64,000 nucleotides of DNA from Pseudomonadota bacterium. GTDB taxonomy: Bacteria > Pseudomonadota > Gammaproteobacteria > Burkholderiales > Burkholderiaceae_C. The DNA is taken from contig CAUJHV010000075.1 of NCBI GenBank assembly GCA_963205115.1, positions 49,318 through 113,317 on the forward strand, given 5' to 3'. The stretch's first letter is position 1. The number at the start of each line of letters is the position of its first letter. Under the pieces are notes generated by a model that did not search any database, had not been told where the DNA came from, and worked only from the letters and a program-made list of their open reading frames with translations. Positions 43,833 to 52,107 of the stretch are shown piece after piece. The translations under genes and the position numbers were made by a program.

Positions 43833-43967
43833 GTGGCTCTTCCTGGCGTGCTGTCTCGAATGGCACCGTGTGCCCGGTGCACATTCATTGTAGGCGCCGG
43901 TCTGGTGCACGGCCGGGCCTCGCCGAGACCCGCGAGGCGTGGTTCGGCGGGGGGGCGTCGCGGTGTC

Positions 43968-45092
43968 TCAATCCAGCTCGACCATCGGCGCCACGCGCTC
44001 GGCAATCGCCATCGACGAGGTCAGGCCCGGCGACTCGATGCCCAGCAGCTGCACCACGCCGGCGCAGCCGTGGTCCTTGGGGCCGGCGATGTGGAAGTCG
44101 GCCGCGGGCTGGCCCGGACCGCTGATCTTCGGCCGCACGCCGCTGTAGGCCGGCTGGATCGCGCCCTCAGGCAGGCCGGGCCAGTAGCGGCGGATGTCGG
44201 CCTCGAAGCTGGTGCGCCGCTCGGGGCCGACCTGGTAGTCGAGATCGGCCTCGGTGGTGCCGTCGGGCAGCCACAGCACGTCGGGGCCGAAGCGCGCCTG
44301 GCCGCCGAGGTCCAGCGTCAGGTGGATGCCCAGCCCGCCGTCCACCGGAGTCGGGTAGATCAGGTGCGTGAAGGGCGCGCGGCCGGCCAATGCGAAGTAG
44401 TGGCCCTTGGCCAGGTGCTGGCGCGGAATGGCCTGCGCCGGGAAACCTTCGATGGACGCGGCGACCTTGTGCGTGCCCAGGCCCGCGCTGTTGACGATGA
44501 AGCGCGCGGCCATCTCGAAAGCTTCGTCGCCGCCGGTGCGGAAGACCCAGCGGTTGCCGTCGCGCACGGCGCCCTCGAAGGGGCTCTTGAGTGCCAGCAT
44601 CGCGCCGGCCGCTTCGGCGTCGCCCAGCAGCGTGGCCATGTAGCCGTGGCTGTCGATGATGCCGGTGACGGGTGAGTAGAGCGCGGCCACGCAGTTGACG
44701 TGCGGCTCCAGCGCGTGGGCCTCGTCGCCGCCGATCAGGCGCAGGCCCTCGACGCCGTTGGCTTCGCCGCGGGCGAGGATGGATTTCAGCTTGGGAATCT
44801 CGGCCTCGGACGTGGCCACCACGAGCTTGCCGCAGCGGCGGTGCTCGATGCCGCGTTCCTGCGCATAGGCATACAGCAGATGCCGGCCGCGCACGCACAT
44901 CTGCGCCTTCAGGCTGCCGGCGTCGTAATAGTGGCCGGCGTGGATGACCTCGCTGTTACGCGAGGACACGCCACTGCCGATCGCGCCTTCGCGTTCGACG
45001 ATGACCACTTCCAGGCCCTTCTGGGCAAGCGCACGTGCAACGGCCAGTCCGACCACGCCAGCGCCGACGACAAGAACATCGGTTTGATCCAT
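43968..45092 (-). CDS. LhgO-like FAD-dependent oxidoreductase
   Basis: A 374-residue DAO-superfamily flavoenzyme. The start giving MDQTDVLVVGAGVVGLAVAR places the Rossmann motif at the N-terminus. IGSGVSSRNSEVIHAGHYYD is the hallmark of L-2-hydroxyglutarate oxidases. FIVNSAGLGTHKVA and the final GIESPGLTSSMAIAERV also fit. It probably oxidises L-2-hydroxyglutarate or a similar 2-hydroxy acid and passes electrons to the membrane quinone pool. It is located 135 bases from the etfQO gene on the same strand and is divergent from the SDR gene. The substrate is inferred from family. Confidence 0.82.
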   Translation of the reverse strand: MDQTDVLVVGAGVVGLAVARALAQKGLEVVIVEREGAIGSGVSSRNSEVIHAGHYYDAGSLKAQMCVRGRHLLYAYAQERGIEHRRCGKLVVATSEAEIPKLKSILARGEANGVEGLRLIGGDEAHALEPHVNCVAALYSPVTGIIDSHGYMATLLGDAEAAGAMLALKSPFEGAVRDGNRWVFRTGGDEAFEMAARFIVNSAGLGTHKVAASIEGFPAQAIPRQHLAKGHYFALAGRAPFTHLIYPTPVDGGLGIHLTLDLGGQARFGPDVLWLPDGTTEADLDYQVGPERRTSFEADIRRYWPGLPEGAIQPAYSGVRPKISGPGQPAADFHIAGPKDHGCAGVVQLLGIESPGLTSSMAIAERVAPMVELD

Positions 45093-45189
45093 GCCCTGAT
45101 TATCGCGAGCTGCGTCGGCCGCCGACCCTGCACTCGTGGGATCACGTGCTATCTTCAAAGGCTGAACAAATGCCTGCCGAGGAGTCTCT

Positions 45190-45972
45190 GTGGCTTACGA
45201 AATCGACCTGTCGGGACGCGTCGCGCTGGTGACCGGCGCCTCCAGTGGCCTGGGTGCCCAATTCGCCCGCGTGCTCAGCCGCGCCGGTGCCGGCGTGGTG
45301 CTGGCGGCGCGCCGCCTGGAGCGCCTGAAGGACCTGCGTGCCGAGCTGGAAGCCGAAGGCGGCAACGCGCATGTGGTGGAGCTGGACGTCACCGATGTGG
45401 ACAGCATCAAGGCCGCGGTGGCGCACGCCGAAACCGAGACCGGCACGATCGACATCCTGGTCAACAACTCCGGTGTGAGCACCACGCAGAAGCTGGTGGA
45501 CGTCTCGCCGGACGACTACGACTTCATGATGAACACGAACACGCGCGGCGCGTTCTTCGTCGCGCAGGAAGTCGGCAAGCGCATGATCGCGCGCAGCCGC
45601 GGCGCGGCGCCGGGCACCTTCACAGGCGGGCGCATCGTCAACGTGGCCTCGATGGCCGGTCTGCGCGTGCTGGGCCAGATCGGCGTCTATGCGATGAGCA
45701 AGGCCGCGGTGATCCACATGACCCGCGCGATGGCGCTGGAGTGGGGCCGCTACGGCATCAATGTCAATGCCATCTGCCCGGGCTACATCGACACCGAGAT
45801 CAACCACCACCACTGGCAGACCGAAGCCGGTCAGAAGCTGGTGCAGATGCTGCCGCGCAAGCGTGTGGGCCAGCCCAAGGATCTCGACGCGGCACTGATG
45901 ATGCTGTGCGCCAACGAGAGCCACTTCGTCAACGGCGCGGTCATCGCGGCGGACGACGGGTTCGGTGTCTGA
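45190..45972 (+). CDS. SDR-family oxidoreductase
   Basis: A 260-residue short-chain dehydrogenase starting at a GTG with GAGGAG 6 bases upstream. The NAD(P) site is VALVTGASSGLGAQFARVLS. LVNNSGVST carries the structural NNxG. The catalytic set is Ser in NVASMAGLRV, Tyr and Lys in GVYAMSKAAV. CPGYIDTEINHHHW precedes the substrate loop, which is His-rich. Substrates of this subgroup are often 3-hydroxyacyl compounds. It is 11 bases before the yceH-like gene, and the following thioesterase gene overlaps that, so the three form a unit. Confidence 0.9.
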   Translation: MAYEIDLSGRVALVTGASSGLGAQFARVLSRAGAGVVLAARRLERLKDLRAELEAEGGNAHVVELDVTDVDSIKAAVAHAETETGTIDILVNNSGVSTTQKLVDVSPDDYDFMMNTNTRGAFFVAQEVGKRMIARSRGAAPGTFTGGRIVNVASMAGLRVLGQIGVYAMSKAAVIHMTRAMALEWGRYGINVNAICPGYIDTEINHHHWQTEAGQKLVQMLPRKRVGQPKDLDAALMMLCANESHFVNGAVIAADDGFGV

Positions 45973-45983
45973 CGCTTGACCGC

Positions 45984-46643
45984 ATGCGATACCTGACCCC
46001 GCTCGAAGCACGCGTGCTGGGCGTGCTGGTGGAGAAGCAACACACGGTGCCCGACACCTACCCGCTGTCGACGAATGCGCTGACGGCGGGCTGCAACCAG
46101 AAGACGGCCCGCGTGCCGGTGATCGAAGCCACCGAGGCCGAGGTGCTGACGGCCGTGGACGGCCTGGAGTCACTGAGCCTGGTTTTCGAAGGCAGCGGCA
46201 GCCGCGTCGTCAAATTCGAACACAACATGGCGCGTGTCCTGGGGCTGCCGGGTCAATCGGTGGCGCTGTTGACGGTGCTGATGCTGCGCGGACCGCAGAC
46301 AGCCGCCGAGCTGCGGCTCAACTGCGAGCGGCTGCACAAGTTTGCCGACATCTCATCGGTGGAAGGTTTCCTCGAGGAACTGGCCACCAAGGAGCCGCAC
46401 CGCGTGGTGAAACTGCCGCGCGCGCCCGGTGAGCGCGAAGCCCGCTGGGCGCACCTGATGTGCGGCGAGGTGCAGGTGCCGGTGAGCACGGGTCTTGCGG
46501 CGGGTGAGGGCGCAGCGGCCGGCGTGACCGCAGGCGAACTCGCGGCGCTGAAGGCCGAACAGACCCGCCTGGCCGCTGAGGTGGAGTCGCTCAAGGCCCT
46601 GGTGCAGCGCCTGGCGCGCGAACTGGGCGTGGAGGCACCATGA
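45984..46643 (+). CDS. YceH-family (DUF480) winged-helix protein
   Basis: A 219-residue protein. The N-terminal part is a tandem winged-helix domain with the DUF480 signature LTPLEARVLGVLVEKQHTVP and DTYPLSTNALTAGCNQKTAR. LMLRGPQTAAELRLNCERLH starts the second wing. It ends in a coiled-coil segment (LKAEQTRLAAEVESLKALVQ). Its function is unknown across the family; DNA binding is likely from the fold. The stop overlaps the thioesterase start by ATGA. Confidence 0.92.
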   Translation: MRYLTPLEARVLGVLVEKQHTVPDTYPLSTNALTAGCNQKTARVPVIEATEAEVLTAVDGLESLSLVFEGSGSRVVKFEHNMARVLGLPGQSVALLTVLMLRGPQTAAELRLNCERLHKFADISSVEGFLEELATKEPHRVVKLPRAPGEREARWAHLMCGEVQVPVSTGLAAGEGAAAGVTAGELAALKAEQTRLAAEVESLKALVQRLARELGVEAP

Positions 46644-47059
46644 GGCTGGTGGTACCCGCAGACAAGAAGCTGACCAACGAGATGGTGATACCCATCCGCT
46701 GGGGCGACATGGACGCCATGGGCCATGTCAACAACACGATCTACTTCCGCTACTTCGAGACACTCCGCCTGGAGTGGTTCCGGCAGATCGACACTGTGCC
46801 CGTGCCCGTGGGCTGCGGTCCCGTGATCGTCAACGCCTTCTGCAACTTCATCCGGCAACTGGAGTTTCCGGGCGACGTGCTCGCCAGGCACTTCGTGGCC
46901 AACCCGGGGCGATCGAGCTTCGAGAGCTACATGACGCTGGAGCGCACCGACCAGCCCGGCGTGCTCTACGCCGACGGCGGCGCGAAGGTCGTGTGGACGG
47001 ACGTGAAGGCGCAGAAGTCGGTGCCGCTTCCCGACGCCATCCGCGCCCATATCACGTGA
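46640..47059 (+). CDS. 4-hydroxybenzoyl-CoA-type (YbgC-like) acyl-CoA thioesterase
   Basis: A 139-residue hotdog-fold protein. IPIRWGDMDAMGHVNNTIYF is the classical active-site segment, with the catalytic Asp and the HVNN turn, followed by RYFETLRLEWF. It hydrolyses acyl-CoA esters in the cytoplasm. It is translationally coupled to the YceH gene and ends 12 bases from the convergent LuxR gene. The acyl specificity is unknown. Confidence 0.9.
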   Translation: MRLVVPADKKLTNEMVIPIRWGDMDAMGHVNNTIYFRYFETLRLEWFRQIDTVPVPVGCGPVIVNAFCNFIRQLEFPGDVLARHFVANPGRSSFESYMTLERTDQPGVLYADGGAKVVWTDVKAQKSVPLPDAIRAHIT

Positions 47060-47071
47060 CCCGTCGGCGCC

Positions 47072-47623
47072 TCAGCGCGACAGCAGCTTGTTGATCAGCT
47101 CCGGCGTGGTCGCCGCGCCGGTCTTGCGCATCAAGCGCGCGCGGTAGACGTCCACCGTGCGCGGGCTGATCGCCAGGCGCTTGCCGATGAGCTTGCTCGT
47201 CAGCCCTTCGATCAGCAGCGCGGCGATCTCGCGTTCGCGCGGGGTGAATTCCAGCTTCAGCACGCGGCGCGAGGACAGGTCCTCGAAGGCCCAGATGCCC
47301 GCAGCGTGCGGGTTCTTCGGGTCGATCGCCCGGCCGCTGACGTGGCACCAGAAGAGCTCGCCGTCCATGCGCTTCATCACGCGGTCGTCGGCGTAGCGGC
47401 CGTCCTGGTCGAGCTGCGCGACGATGCGCTCGCCCGTGCGCTCGAATTCGTCGACCGAGGGGTACATCACCGCGAAGGACTGGCCCACGAGCTGGTCCTG
47501 CTGCGCGCGGAACATGGCCAGCACGTGCCGATTGCAGTCGACGATGAGCCGCTGGCGAGACAGCGCCAGGCCGATGGGCGCCTGCTCGAAGGCCGTGCGG
47601 TAGTCGATGGTCGGCTCGGCCAT
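47072..47623 (-). CDS. PAS-LuxR transcriptional regulator
   Basis: A 183-residue protein with an N-terminal PAS sensor (about residues 8-115; FEQAPIGLALSRQRLIVDCN, then RMDGELFWCHVSGRAI) directly joined to a LuxR-type HTH (about 120-183; LEFTPREREIAALLIEGLTS, KLIGKRLAISPRTVDVYRAR). No receiver domain is present, so it senses through PAS. Similar proteins regulate aromatic or fatty-acid metabolism in Burkholderiales. It lies 10 bases downstream of the PaaI-like thioesterase, probably in one transcript. Confidence 0.9.
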   Translation of the reverse strand: MAEPTIDYRTAFEQAPIGLALSRQRLIVDCNRHVLAMFRAQQDQLVGQSFAVMYPSVDEFERTGERIVAQLDQDGRYADDRVMKRMDGELFWCHVSGRAIDPKNPHAAGIWAFEDLSSRRVLKLEFTPREREIAALLIEGLTSKLIGKRLAISPRTVDVYRARLMRKTGAATTPELINKLLSR

Positions 47624-47644
47624 GACGGGCTCGATCGCGGTGCC

Positions 47645-48061
47645 TCAGACGAAGGCGTAGGTGGTCGTGGCCTGCGCGGCGACCTTGCCGTCGGGCGTGC
47701 AGATGTCGATGCTGCCGAAGGCCAGGCTGCGGCCGCGGCGCAGCACGGTGCAGATGATCTGCAGCTCCGGTGTGTCGGCGGGCACCGGCCGCAGGAAGCT
47801 GCAGTTCAGCTGCACGGTGGTCATGGGCTTGAAGCCGCCCAGAACGGCGCTCAGCGCCACGACCATCGCCGTGTCGGCAGCCGACAGCATCGACTGCCCG
47901 CACACCACACCGCCGCCGTGCACCAGGGCGGGCGTCACAGGCAGGCGGATGGTCACGCGGTCACCCTCGTGACGCAGCAGCTGCAGGCCCAGCGCCTTGA
48001 CGTAGGGCGCGGCCACCTCATCGAGCTGCCCCTGCACCAGGGATACCGTGTCTGTGGTCAT
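47645..48061 (-). CDS. PaaI-like hotdog thioesterase
   Basis: A 138-residue hotdog-fold protein. The start is the ATG preceded by GAGGAGG, giving MTTDTVSLVQGQLDEVAAPY. ALVHGGGVVCGQSMLSAADT is the PaaI-type active-site turn (HGGG, with a downstream Asp), and TTVQLNCSFLRPVPAD is the next strand. It cleaves acyl- or aryl-CoA esters. It is divergent from the scoAB CoA-transferase operon across 167 bases, which fits a shared role in CoA-ester turnover. Confidence 0.87.
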   Translation of the reverse strand: MTTDTVSLVQGQLDEVAAPYVKALGLQLLRHEGDRVTIRLPVTPALVHGGGVVCGQSMLSAADTAMVVALSAVLGGFKPMTTVQLNCSFLRPVPADTPELQIICTVLRRGRSLAFGSIDICTPDGKVAAQATTTYAFV

Positions 48062-48134
48062 CAGCGCCTCCTCGCGCATGGGTTTGTCGACCGGGTGACG
48101 CACGCCACGCCGGGGAAGCGCACAGTCATCAGTG

Positions 48135-48159
48135 GTAGTTGATTCTACGTAACGACTAC
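48135..48159. promoter_or_regulatory. Imperfect palindrome upstream of scoAB
   Basis: GTAGTTG (48135-48141) is mirrored by CGACTAC (48153-48159) with one mismatch, inside the only AT-rich patch between the divergent thioesterase and scoA genes. It may be an operator for a regulator of the CoA-transferase genes. No -35/-10 pair can be set firmly. Confidence 0.35.
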
Positions 48160-48228
48160 TTAATCCATTACGCAGTACGCTTCGCGCCGCGCCGCAACCC
48201 CCGTGCCGGCACCAAGGAGCCCCACCTC

Positions 48229-48939
48229 ATGAACAAGATCTACCCCAGCGCTGATGCGGCGCTCGCGGGCATCGTCAAGGACAACCAGCTGCTCGCCGTC
48301 GGCGGCTTTGGCCTGTGCGGTATCCCCGAGGCCCTGATCCAGGCCCTGCACGACAGCGGCGCCAAGAACCTGACTGCCATCTCCAACAATGCCGGCGTCG
48401 ATGGCTTCGGCCTGGGCAAGCTGCTCGAGACGCGCCAGATCAAGAAGATGATCTCCAGCTACGTCGGCGAGAACAAGGAGTTCGAACGCCAGTACCTGGC
48501 CGGCGAACTCGAACTCGAATTCACGCCGCAGGGCACGCTGGCCGAGAAGTTGCGCGCCGGCGGTGCGGGCATCCCGGCCTTCTACACCCGCACGGGCGTG
48601 GGCACGCTGGTGGCCGAGGGCAAGGAAACGCGCGAATTCGACGGTCACACCTACGTGATGGAACATTCGCTGGTGCCCGACATCTCGCTGGGCAAAGCCT
48701 GGAAGGCCGACAAGAGCGGCAACCTGATCTTCCGCCGCACGGCGCGCAACTTCAATCCGGCCGTCATCATGGCCGGCAAGATCAGCGTGGTGGAGGTCGA
48801 GGAGATCGTCGAGACCGGCACCTTCGATCCCGATGCCGTGCACCTGCCCGGCATCTACGTCAGCCGCCTGGTGCTGAACGCCAAGCCCGAGAAGCGCATC
48901 GAGAAGCGCACGACGAAGCAAAACCCGAAGGGAGCCTGA
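48229..48939 (+). CDS. scoA: 3-oxoacid CoA-transferase subunit A
   Basis: A 236-residue alpha subunit of the succinyl-CoA:3-ketoacid CoA-transferase. LLAVGGFGLCGIPEALIQAL is the nucleotide-contact motif. SNNAGVDGFGLGKLLETRQI and SYVGENKEFERQYLAGELEL are family segments. The start is ATG with AAGGAG 12 bases upstream. The next gene, one base after the stop, encodes the catalytic beta subunit. Together they move CoA between succinate and acetoacetate in ketone-body or PHB-derived acetoacetate use. Confidence 0.96.
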   Translation: MNKIYPSADAALAGIVKDNQLLAVGGFGLCGIPEALIQALHDSGAKNLTAISNNAGVDGFGLGKLLETRQIKKMISSYVGENKEFERQYLAGELELEFTPQGTLAEKLRAGGAGIPAFYTRTGVGTLVAEGKETREFDGHTYVMEHSLVPDISLGKAWKADKSGNLIFRRTARNFNPAVIMAGKISVVEVEEIVETGTFDPDAVHLPGIYVSRLVLNAKPEKRIEKRTTKQNPKGA

Positions 48940-48940
48940 C

Positions 48941-49579
48941 ATGGCCTGGACCCACGATGAAATGGCTGCGCGCGCAGCCAAGGAACTGCAGGACGGCTTC
49001 TACGTGAACCTGGGCATCGGCTTGCCCACGCTGGTGGCCAACTTCGTCGACCCGACGATCGAGGTCTGGCTGCAGAGCGAAAACGGCATGCTGGGCATCG
49101 GCGCCTTCCCGGACGACAGCGAGGTCGACGCCGACCTCATCAACGCCGGCAAGCAGACCGTCACCACCATCCCCGGCAGCAGCATCTTCGGCAGCCACGA
49201 CAGCTTCGCGATGATCCGCGGCGGCAAGATCAACCTGTCCATCCTGGGCGCCATGCAGGTCAGCGAGAAGGGCGACCTGGCCAACTGGATGATCCCGGGC
49301 AAGATGGTCAAGGGCATGGGCGGCGCGATGGACCTCGTGGCCGGCGTCAAGAGCGTGGTCGTGCTGATGGAGCACGTCGCGCGCAAGAAGGACGGCAGCT
49401 TCGACCTGAAGATCCTGCCGCACTGCTCGCTGCCGCTCACCGGCGTGGGCGTGGTCAACCGCATCATCACGGACCTGGCGGTCCTGGACGTCACGCCGCA
49501 GGGCCTGCGCGTCGTGGAGATGGCGCCGGGCGTCACGCGCGAGGAGCTGCAGTCCAAGACGGGCGTGCCGCTGCAGTAA
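48941..49579 (+). CDS. scoB: 3-oxoacid CoA-transferase subunit B
   Basis: A 212-residue beta subunit. VNLGIGLPTLVANFVDPTIE is the N-terminal signature. The catalytic Glu47, which forms the glutamyl-CoA intermediate, lies in LQSENGMLGIG. MDLVAGVKSVVVLMEHVARK and the closing TREELQSKTGVPL are conserved. It is the partner of the adjacent alpha subunit. Confidence 0.96.
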   Translation: MAWTHDEMAARAAKELQDGFYVNLGIGLPTLVANFVDPTIEVWLQSENGMLGIGAFPDDSEVDADLINAGKQTVTTIPGSSIFGSHDSFAMIRGGKINLSILGAMQVSEKGDLANWMIPGKMVKGMGGAMDLVAGVKSVVVLMEHVARKKDGSFDLKILPHCSLPLTGVGVVNRIITDLAVLDVTPQGLRVVEMAPGVTREELQSKTGVPLQ

Positions 49580-49637
49580 GCCGGCAACTGGGGGCGGCGT
49601 GCAGATGCCCCCGGCGAACGACACGAGGAGAAACGCG

Positions 49638-49946
49638 ATGGTCCTGCTGGAATTTGCGATGTCGCCGGGCGGCAAGGGCGAAAGCATCAGCCCCTATGTC
49701 GCCCGCATCCTGGACGTGATCGACAAGAGCGGCGTGCCCTACCAGCTCACGCCCATGGGCACCGTGCTGGAGGGCGATTTCGATGCCGTGATGGCCGTGG
49801 TCGCCGCCTGCTACCGCGAGCTCGAGCGCGACTGCACGCGCATCAGCATGAACCTGAAGATGGACTACCGCGCCGGGCCGGCCAGCCGGCTGAAATCGAA
49901 GATCGAGAAGGTCGAGCAGGCGCTCGGCCGCAAACTGTCGACCTGA
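49638..49946 (+). CDS. MTH1187/YkoF-family thiamine-binding protein
   Basis: A 102-residue ferredoxin-like-fold protein: MVLLEFAMSPGGKGESISPY, then VARILDVIDKSGVPYQLTPM and GTVLEGDFDAVMAVVAACYR. This arrangement defines the MTH1187 family, whose members bind thiamine or related heterocycles, though the cellular role is unclear. Start: ATG with GAGGAG 8 bases upstream; the in-frame sequence before it is only 13 codons. It may be co-transcribed with scoAB. Confidence 0.85.
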   Translation: MVLLEFAMSPGGKGESISPYVARILDVIDKSGVPYQLTPMGTVLEGDFDAVMAVVAACYRELERDCTRISMNLKMDYRAGPASRLKSKIEKVEQALGRKLST

Positions 49947-49947
49947 G

Positions 49948-49980
49948 CGGCGAGCGCGCACCCGTGTGCGCACGTCGCCG
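49948..49980. terminator. Putative bidirectional terminator
   Basis: CGGCGA-GCGCAC (49948-49961, with short interruptions) pairs with GTGCGC-TCGCCG (49966-49980), giving a long GC hairpin between the converging thiamine-binding-protein and pyrD genes. No T-run is present. Confidence 0.45.
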
Positions 49981-49989
49981 CAGACGCCC

Positions 49990-51036
49990 TCAGCGGCGCG
50001 GCTGCGCCAGCGCGCGTGCGGCGGCGGCCACCAGCGCCGGTCCCTTGTAGATGAAGCCGGTGTAGAACTGCACCAGGTCGGCGCCGGCAGCGATCTTGGC
50101 GCGGGCCGTCTCGGCGCTGGTCACGCCACCCACGCCGATGATCGGCGTCTTCGGGCCGAGCGCGGCGCGCAGTTGGCGTATCACGGTATTGCTGGCCTCG
50201 AAAACCGGCGTGCCGCTGAGTCCGCCGGCTTCTTCCGCGTGCGGCTGGCCCTTGACGGCCTCGCGCGAGAGCGTGGTGTTGGTGGCGATGACGCCGTCGA
50301 TGCCGTTCTTCTGCACCGTGGCGGCGATGACGGCCACCTGATCGGCGTCCAGATCGGGCGCGATCTTCAGGAAGATGGGCACCGTGCGCGCCTGTCCGCG
50401 CGACAGCTCGGCGCGGCGGTCCTGCAAGGCCGACAGCAGGCCATCCAGCGCCTCGTCGCTTTGCAGTGCGCGCAGGTTCTTCGTGTTGGGGCTGCTGATG
50501 TTGACCGTCACGTAGTCGGCGTGCGGGTAGACACCGCTGAGGCCGATGAGGTAATCGTCCACCGCACGCTCGATGGGTGTGGCCGCGTTCTTGCCGATAT
50601 TCAGGCCCAGGATGCCGCCGCGGGCGCGGAAGCTGTGCGAAGCCTGCACATTCGCCAGGAAGGCGTCCAGGCCGTCGTTGTTGAAACCCAGCCGGTTGAT
50701 CAGCGCGTCGGCCTGCGGCAGGCGAAAGATGCGTGGCTTGGGGTTGCCGGGCTGGGCCAGCGGCGTGACGGTGCCGACCTCGATGAAGCCAAAGCCCATC
50801 GCGCCCAGCGCGTCGATGCAGCGGCCGTTCTTGTCCAGGCCCGCGGCCAGCCCCACGCGGTTGGGAAACCTCAGGCCGGCCACCGTGACCACGTCGTCGA
50901 CGCGGGGTTGCGCCCACAGCCGCTGCAGCGGGGTGTTCTGCATGCGGGCCAGCGTCGACAGCGTCAATTCATGGGCCTTTTCGGGATCGAGTCCGAAGAG
51001 GAAGGGGCGGGTCAGCGCGTACGGGACGAAGGCCAT
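49990..51036 (-). CDS. pyrD: Dihydroorotate dehydrogenase (quinone), class 2
   Basis: A 348-residue membrane-associated flavoenzyme of pyrimidine synthesis. The start giving MAFVPYALTRPFLFGLDPEK includes the class 2 quinone-channel helices. FMN-site segments include GLAAGLDKNGRCIDALGAMG, FIEVGTVTPLAQPGNPKPRI and FRLPQADALINRLGFNNDGL. NISSPNTKNLRAL carries the catalytic Ser. IIGVGGVTSAETARAKIAAG binds the FMN phosphate. It is divergent from rpiA over 64 bases. Confidence 0.97.
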   Translation of the reverse strand: MAFVPYALTRPFLFGLDPEKAHELTLSTLARMQNTPLQRLWAQPRVDDVVTVAGLRFPNRVGLAAGLDKNGRCIDALGAMGFGFIEVGTVTPLAQPGNPKPRIFRLPQADALINRLGFNNDGLDAFLANVQASHSFRARGGILGLNIGKNAATPIERAVDDYLIGLSGVYPHADYVTVNISSPNTKNLRALQSDEALDGLLSALQDRRAELSRGQARTVPIFLKIAPDLDADQVAVIAATVQKNGIDGVIATNTTLSREAVKGQPHAEEAGGLSGTPVFEASNTVIRQLRAALGPKTPIIGVGGVTSAETARAKIAAGADLVQFYTGFIYKGPALVAAAARALAQPRR

Positions 51037-51100
51037 AATGGTCCGATTGTCTCTTAGCGATTTCCTGCGGCCGCCACTTTCGGCCGCGCGCAGCAAACCC

Positions 51101-51760
51101 ATGACCCAGGACGAACTCAAGGCGGCGGTCGGACAGGCGGCCGTGGCCTATGTGCAAGCCGGCAGCGTGATCGGCGTGGGCACCGGATCCACGGTCAACT
51201 GCTTCATCGATGCGCTGGCCGCTGCACGCGTGCCGCTGGCCGGCGCGGTGTCCAGTTCCGAAGCCAGTACGGCGCGTCTTCGCCAGCACGGCATCGAGGT
51301 GCTCGAGCCCGAGCGCGTCGAGCGCCTGGGCGTGTATGTCGACGGCGCCGACGAGATCGATGGCCGCGGCTGCATGATCAAGGGCGGCGGCGCGGCGCTG
51401 ACGCGCGAAAAGATCGTTGCCGATCTGGCCGATCAATTCGTGTGCATTGCCGACCAGAGCAAGCGCGTGGAGGTGCTGGGCGCTTTCCCGCTGCCGGTCG
51501 AAGTGATCGGCATGGCCGCCGCGCAAGTGGCGCGCCGCTTTGCCGCCATCGGCGGCCAGGCCACGCTGCGAGCCGGCGTGCGCACCGACAACGGCCACCC
51601 GATCCTCGACGTGCGCGGCCTGCGCATCGCCGATCCGCTGGCCCTGGAAACCGAGATCAACCAGTGGCCCGGTGTGGTTACCGTGGGCATCTTTGCGCGG
51701 CATCGCGCCCAAGTCTGCCTGCTGGGTACGCCCCAAGGCGTGCAGACCATCCGATACTGA
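51101..51760 (+). CDS. rpiA: Ribose-5-phosphate isomerase A
   Basis: A 219-residue enzyme of the pentose phosphate pathway. The phosphate loop VIGVGTGSTVNCFIDAL and SSEAST are conserved. YVDGADEIDGRGCMIKGGGA contains the catalytic Asp residues, Lys and Gly loop, with LTREKI after it. The start is the ATG giving MTQDELKAAVGQAAVAYVQA, as in other Burkholderiales. A GCGGCC/GGCCGC inverted repeat (51067-51087) lies in the leader just before the start and could affect translation. Confidence 0.97.
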   Translation: MTQDELKAAVGQAAVAYVQAGSVIGVGTGSTVNCFIDALAAARVPLAGAVSSSEASTARLRQHGIEVLEPERVERLGVYVDGADEIDGRGCMIKGGGAALTREKIVADLADQFVCIADQSKRVEVLGAFPLPVEVIGMAAAQVARRFAAIGGQATLRAGVRTDNGHPILDVRGLRIADPLALETEINQWPGVVTVGIFARHRAQVCLLGTPQGVQTIRY

Positions 51761-51815
51761 CGCCAGCGCTCGCCGGCAGACGAACGAATTTCGACATCAC
51801 CGACAAAGGACAGCC

Positions 51816-52013
51816 GTGGCCAAACCCAACTACGCCTACGAGAAGCGCCAACGCGAACTGGCCAAGAAGCAGAAGAAGGAGCAGAAGGAACGCGAGAAGG
51901 CCGACCGCAAGACCCATCCGCTGCCCGGCGGCGGTGACGGCGCGCCCGTGGACGGCGCGGCCACCGACGGCAGCGATGCCGGTGGCGGTGACGGCGGCAG
52001 CGGCGGCGACTGA
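51816..52013 (+). CDS. Small Lys-rich conserved hypothetical protein
   Basis: A 65-residue protein starting at a GTG with AAAGGA 5 bases upstream. The first 33 residues form a charged helix (AKPNYAYEKRQRELAKKQKK, then EQKEREKADRKTH). The rest is a Gly/Asp-rich disordered tail. Short proteins with this AKPNYxxEKRQRELAKK start are common and unannotated in Comamonadaceae and relatives. The helix is likely to bind nucleic acid or ribosomes, but no function is known. It follows rpiA by 55 bases. Confidence 0.75.
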   Translation: MAKPNYAYEKRQRELAKKQKKEQKEREKADRKTHPLPGGGDGAPVDGAATDGSDAGGGDGGSGGD

Positions 52014-52107
52014 CACCGGCATGAAGGCCGGCCCGGCGAAGCCCCGCGGCTCGTGAGAGCCCCGTCCCCGACGGCCCCTTCGGCGCACGGCGCCCTGGCG
52101 CCCGACA

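Noticed and set aside
48148..48172. CGTAA/TTACG inverted repeat before scoA
   Set aside because: Only five bases per arm with a long spacer; less convincing than the overlapping GTAGTTG/CGACTAC repeat and likely chance.
52048..52061. GGCTC-GTGA-GAGCC hairpin between the small Lys-rich gene and mnmC
   Set aside because: A five-base stem without a T-run in GC-rich DNA is weak evidence for a terminator.
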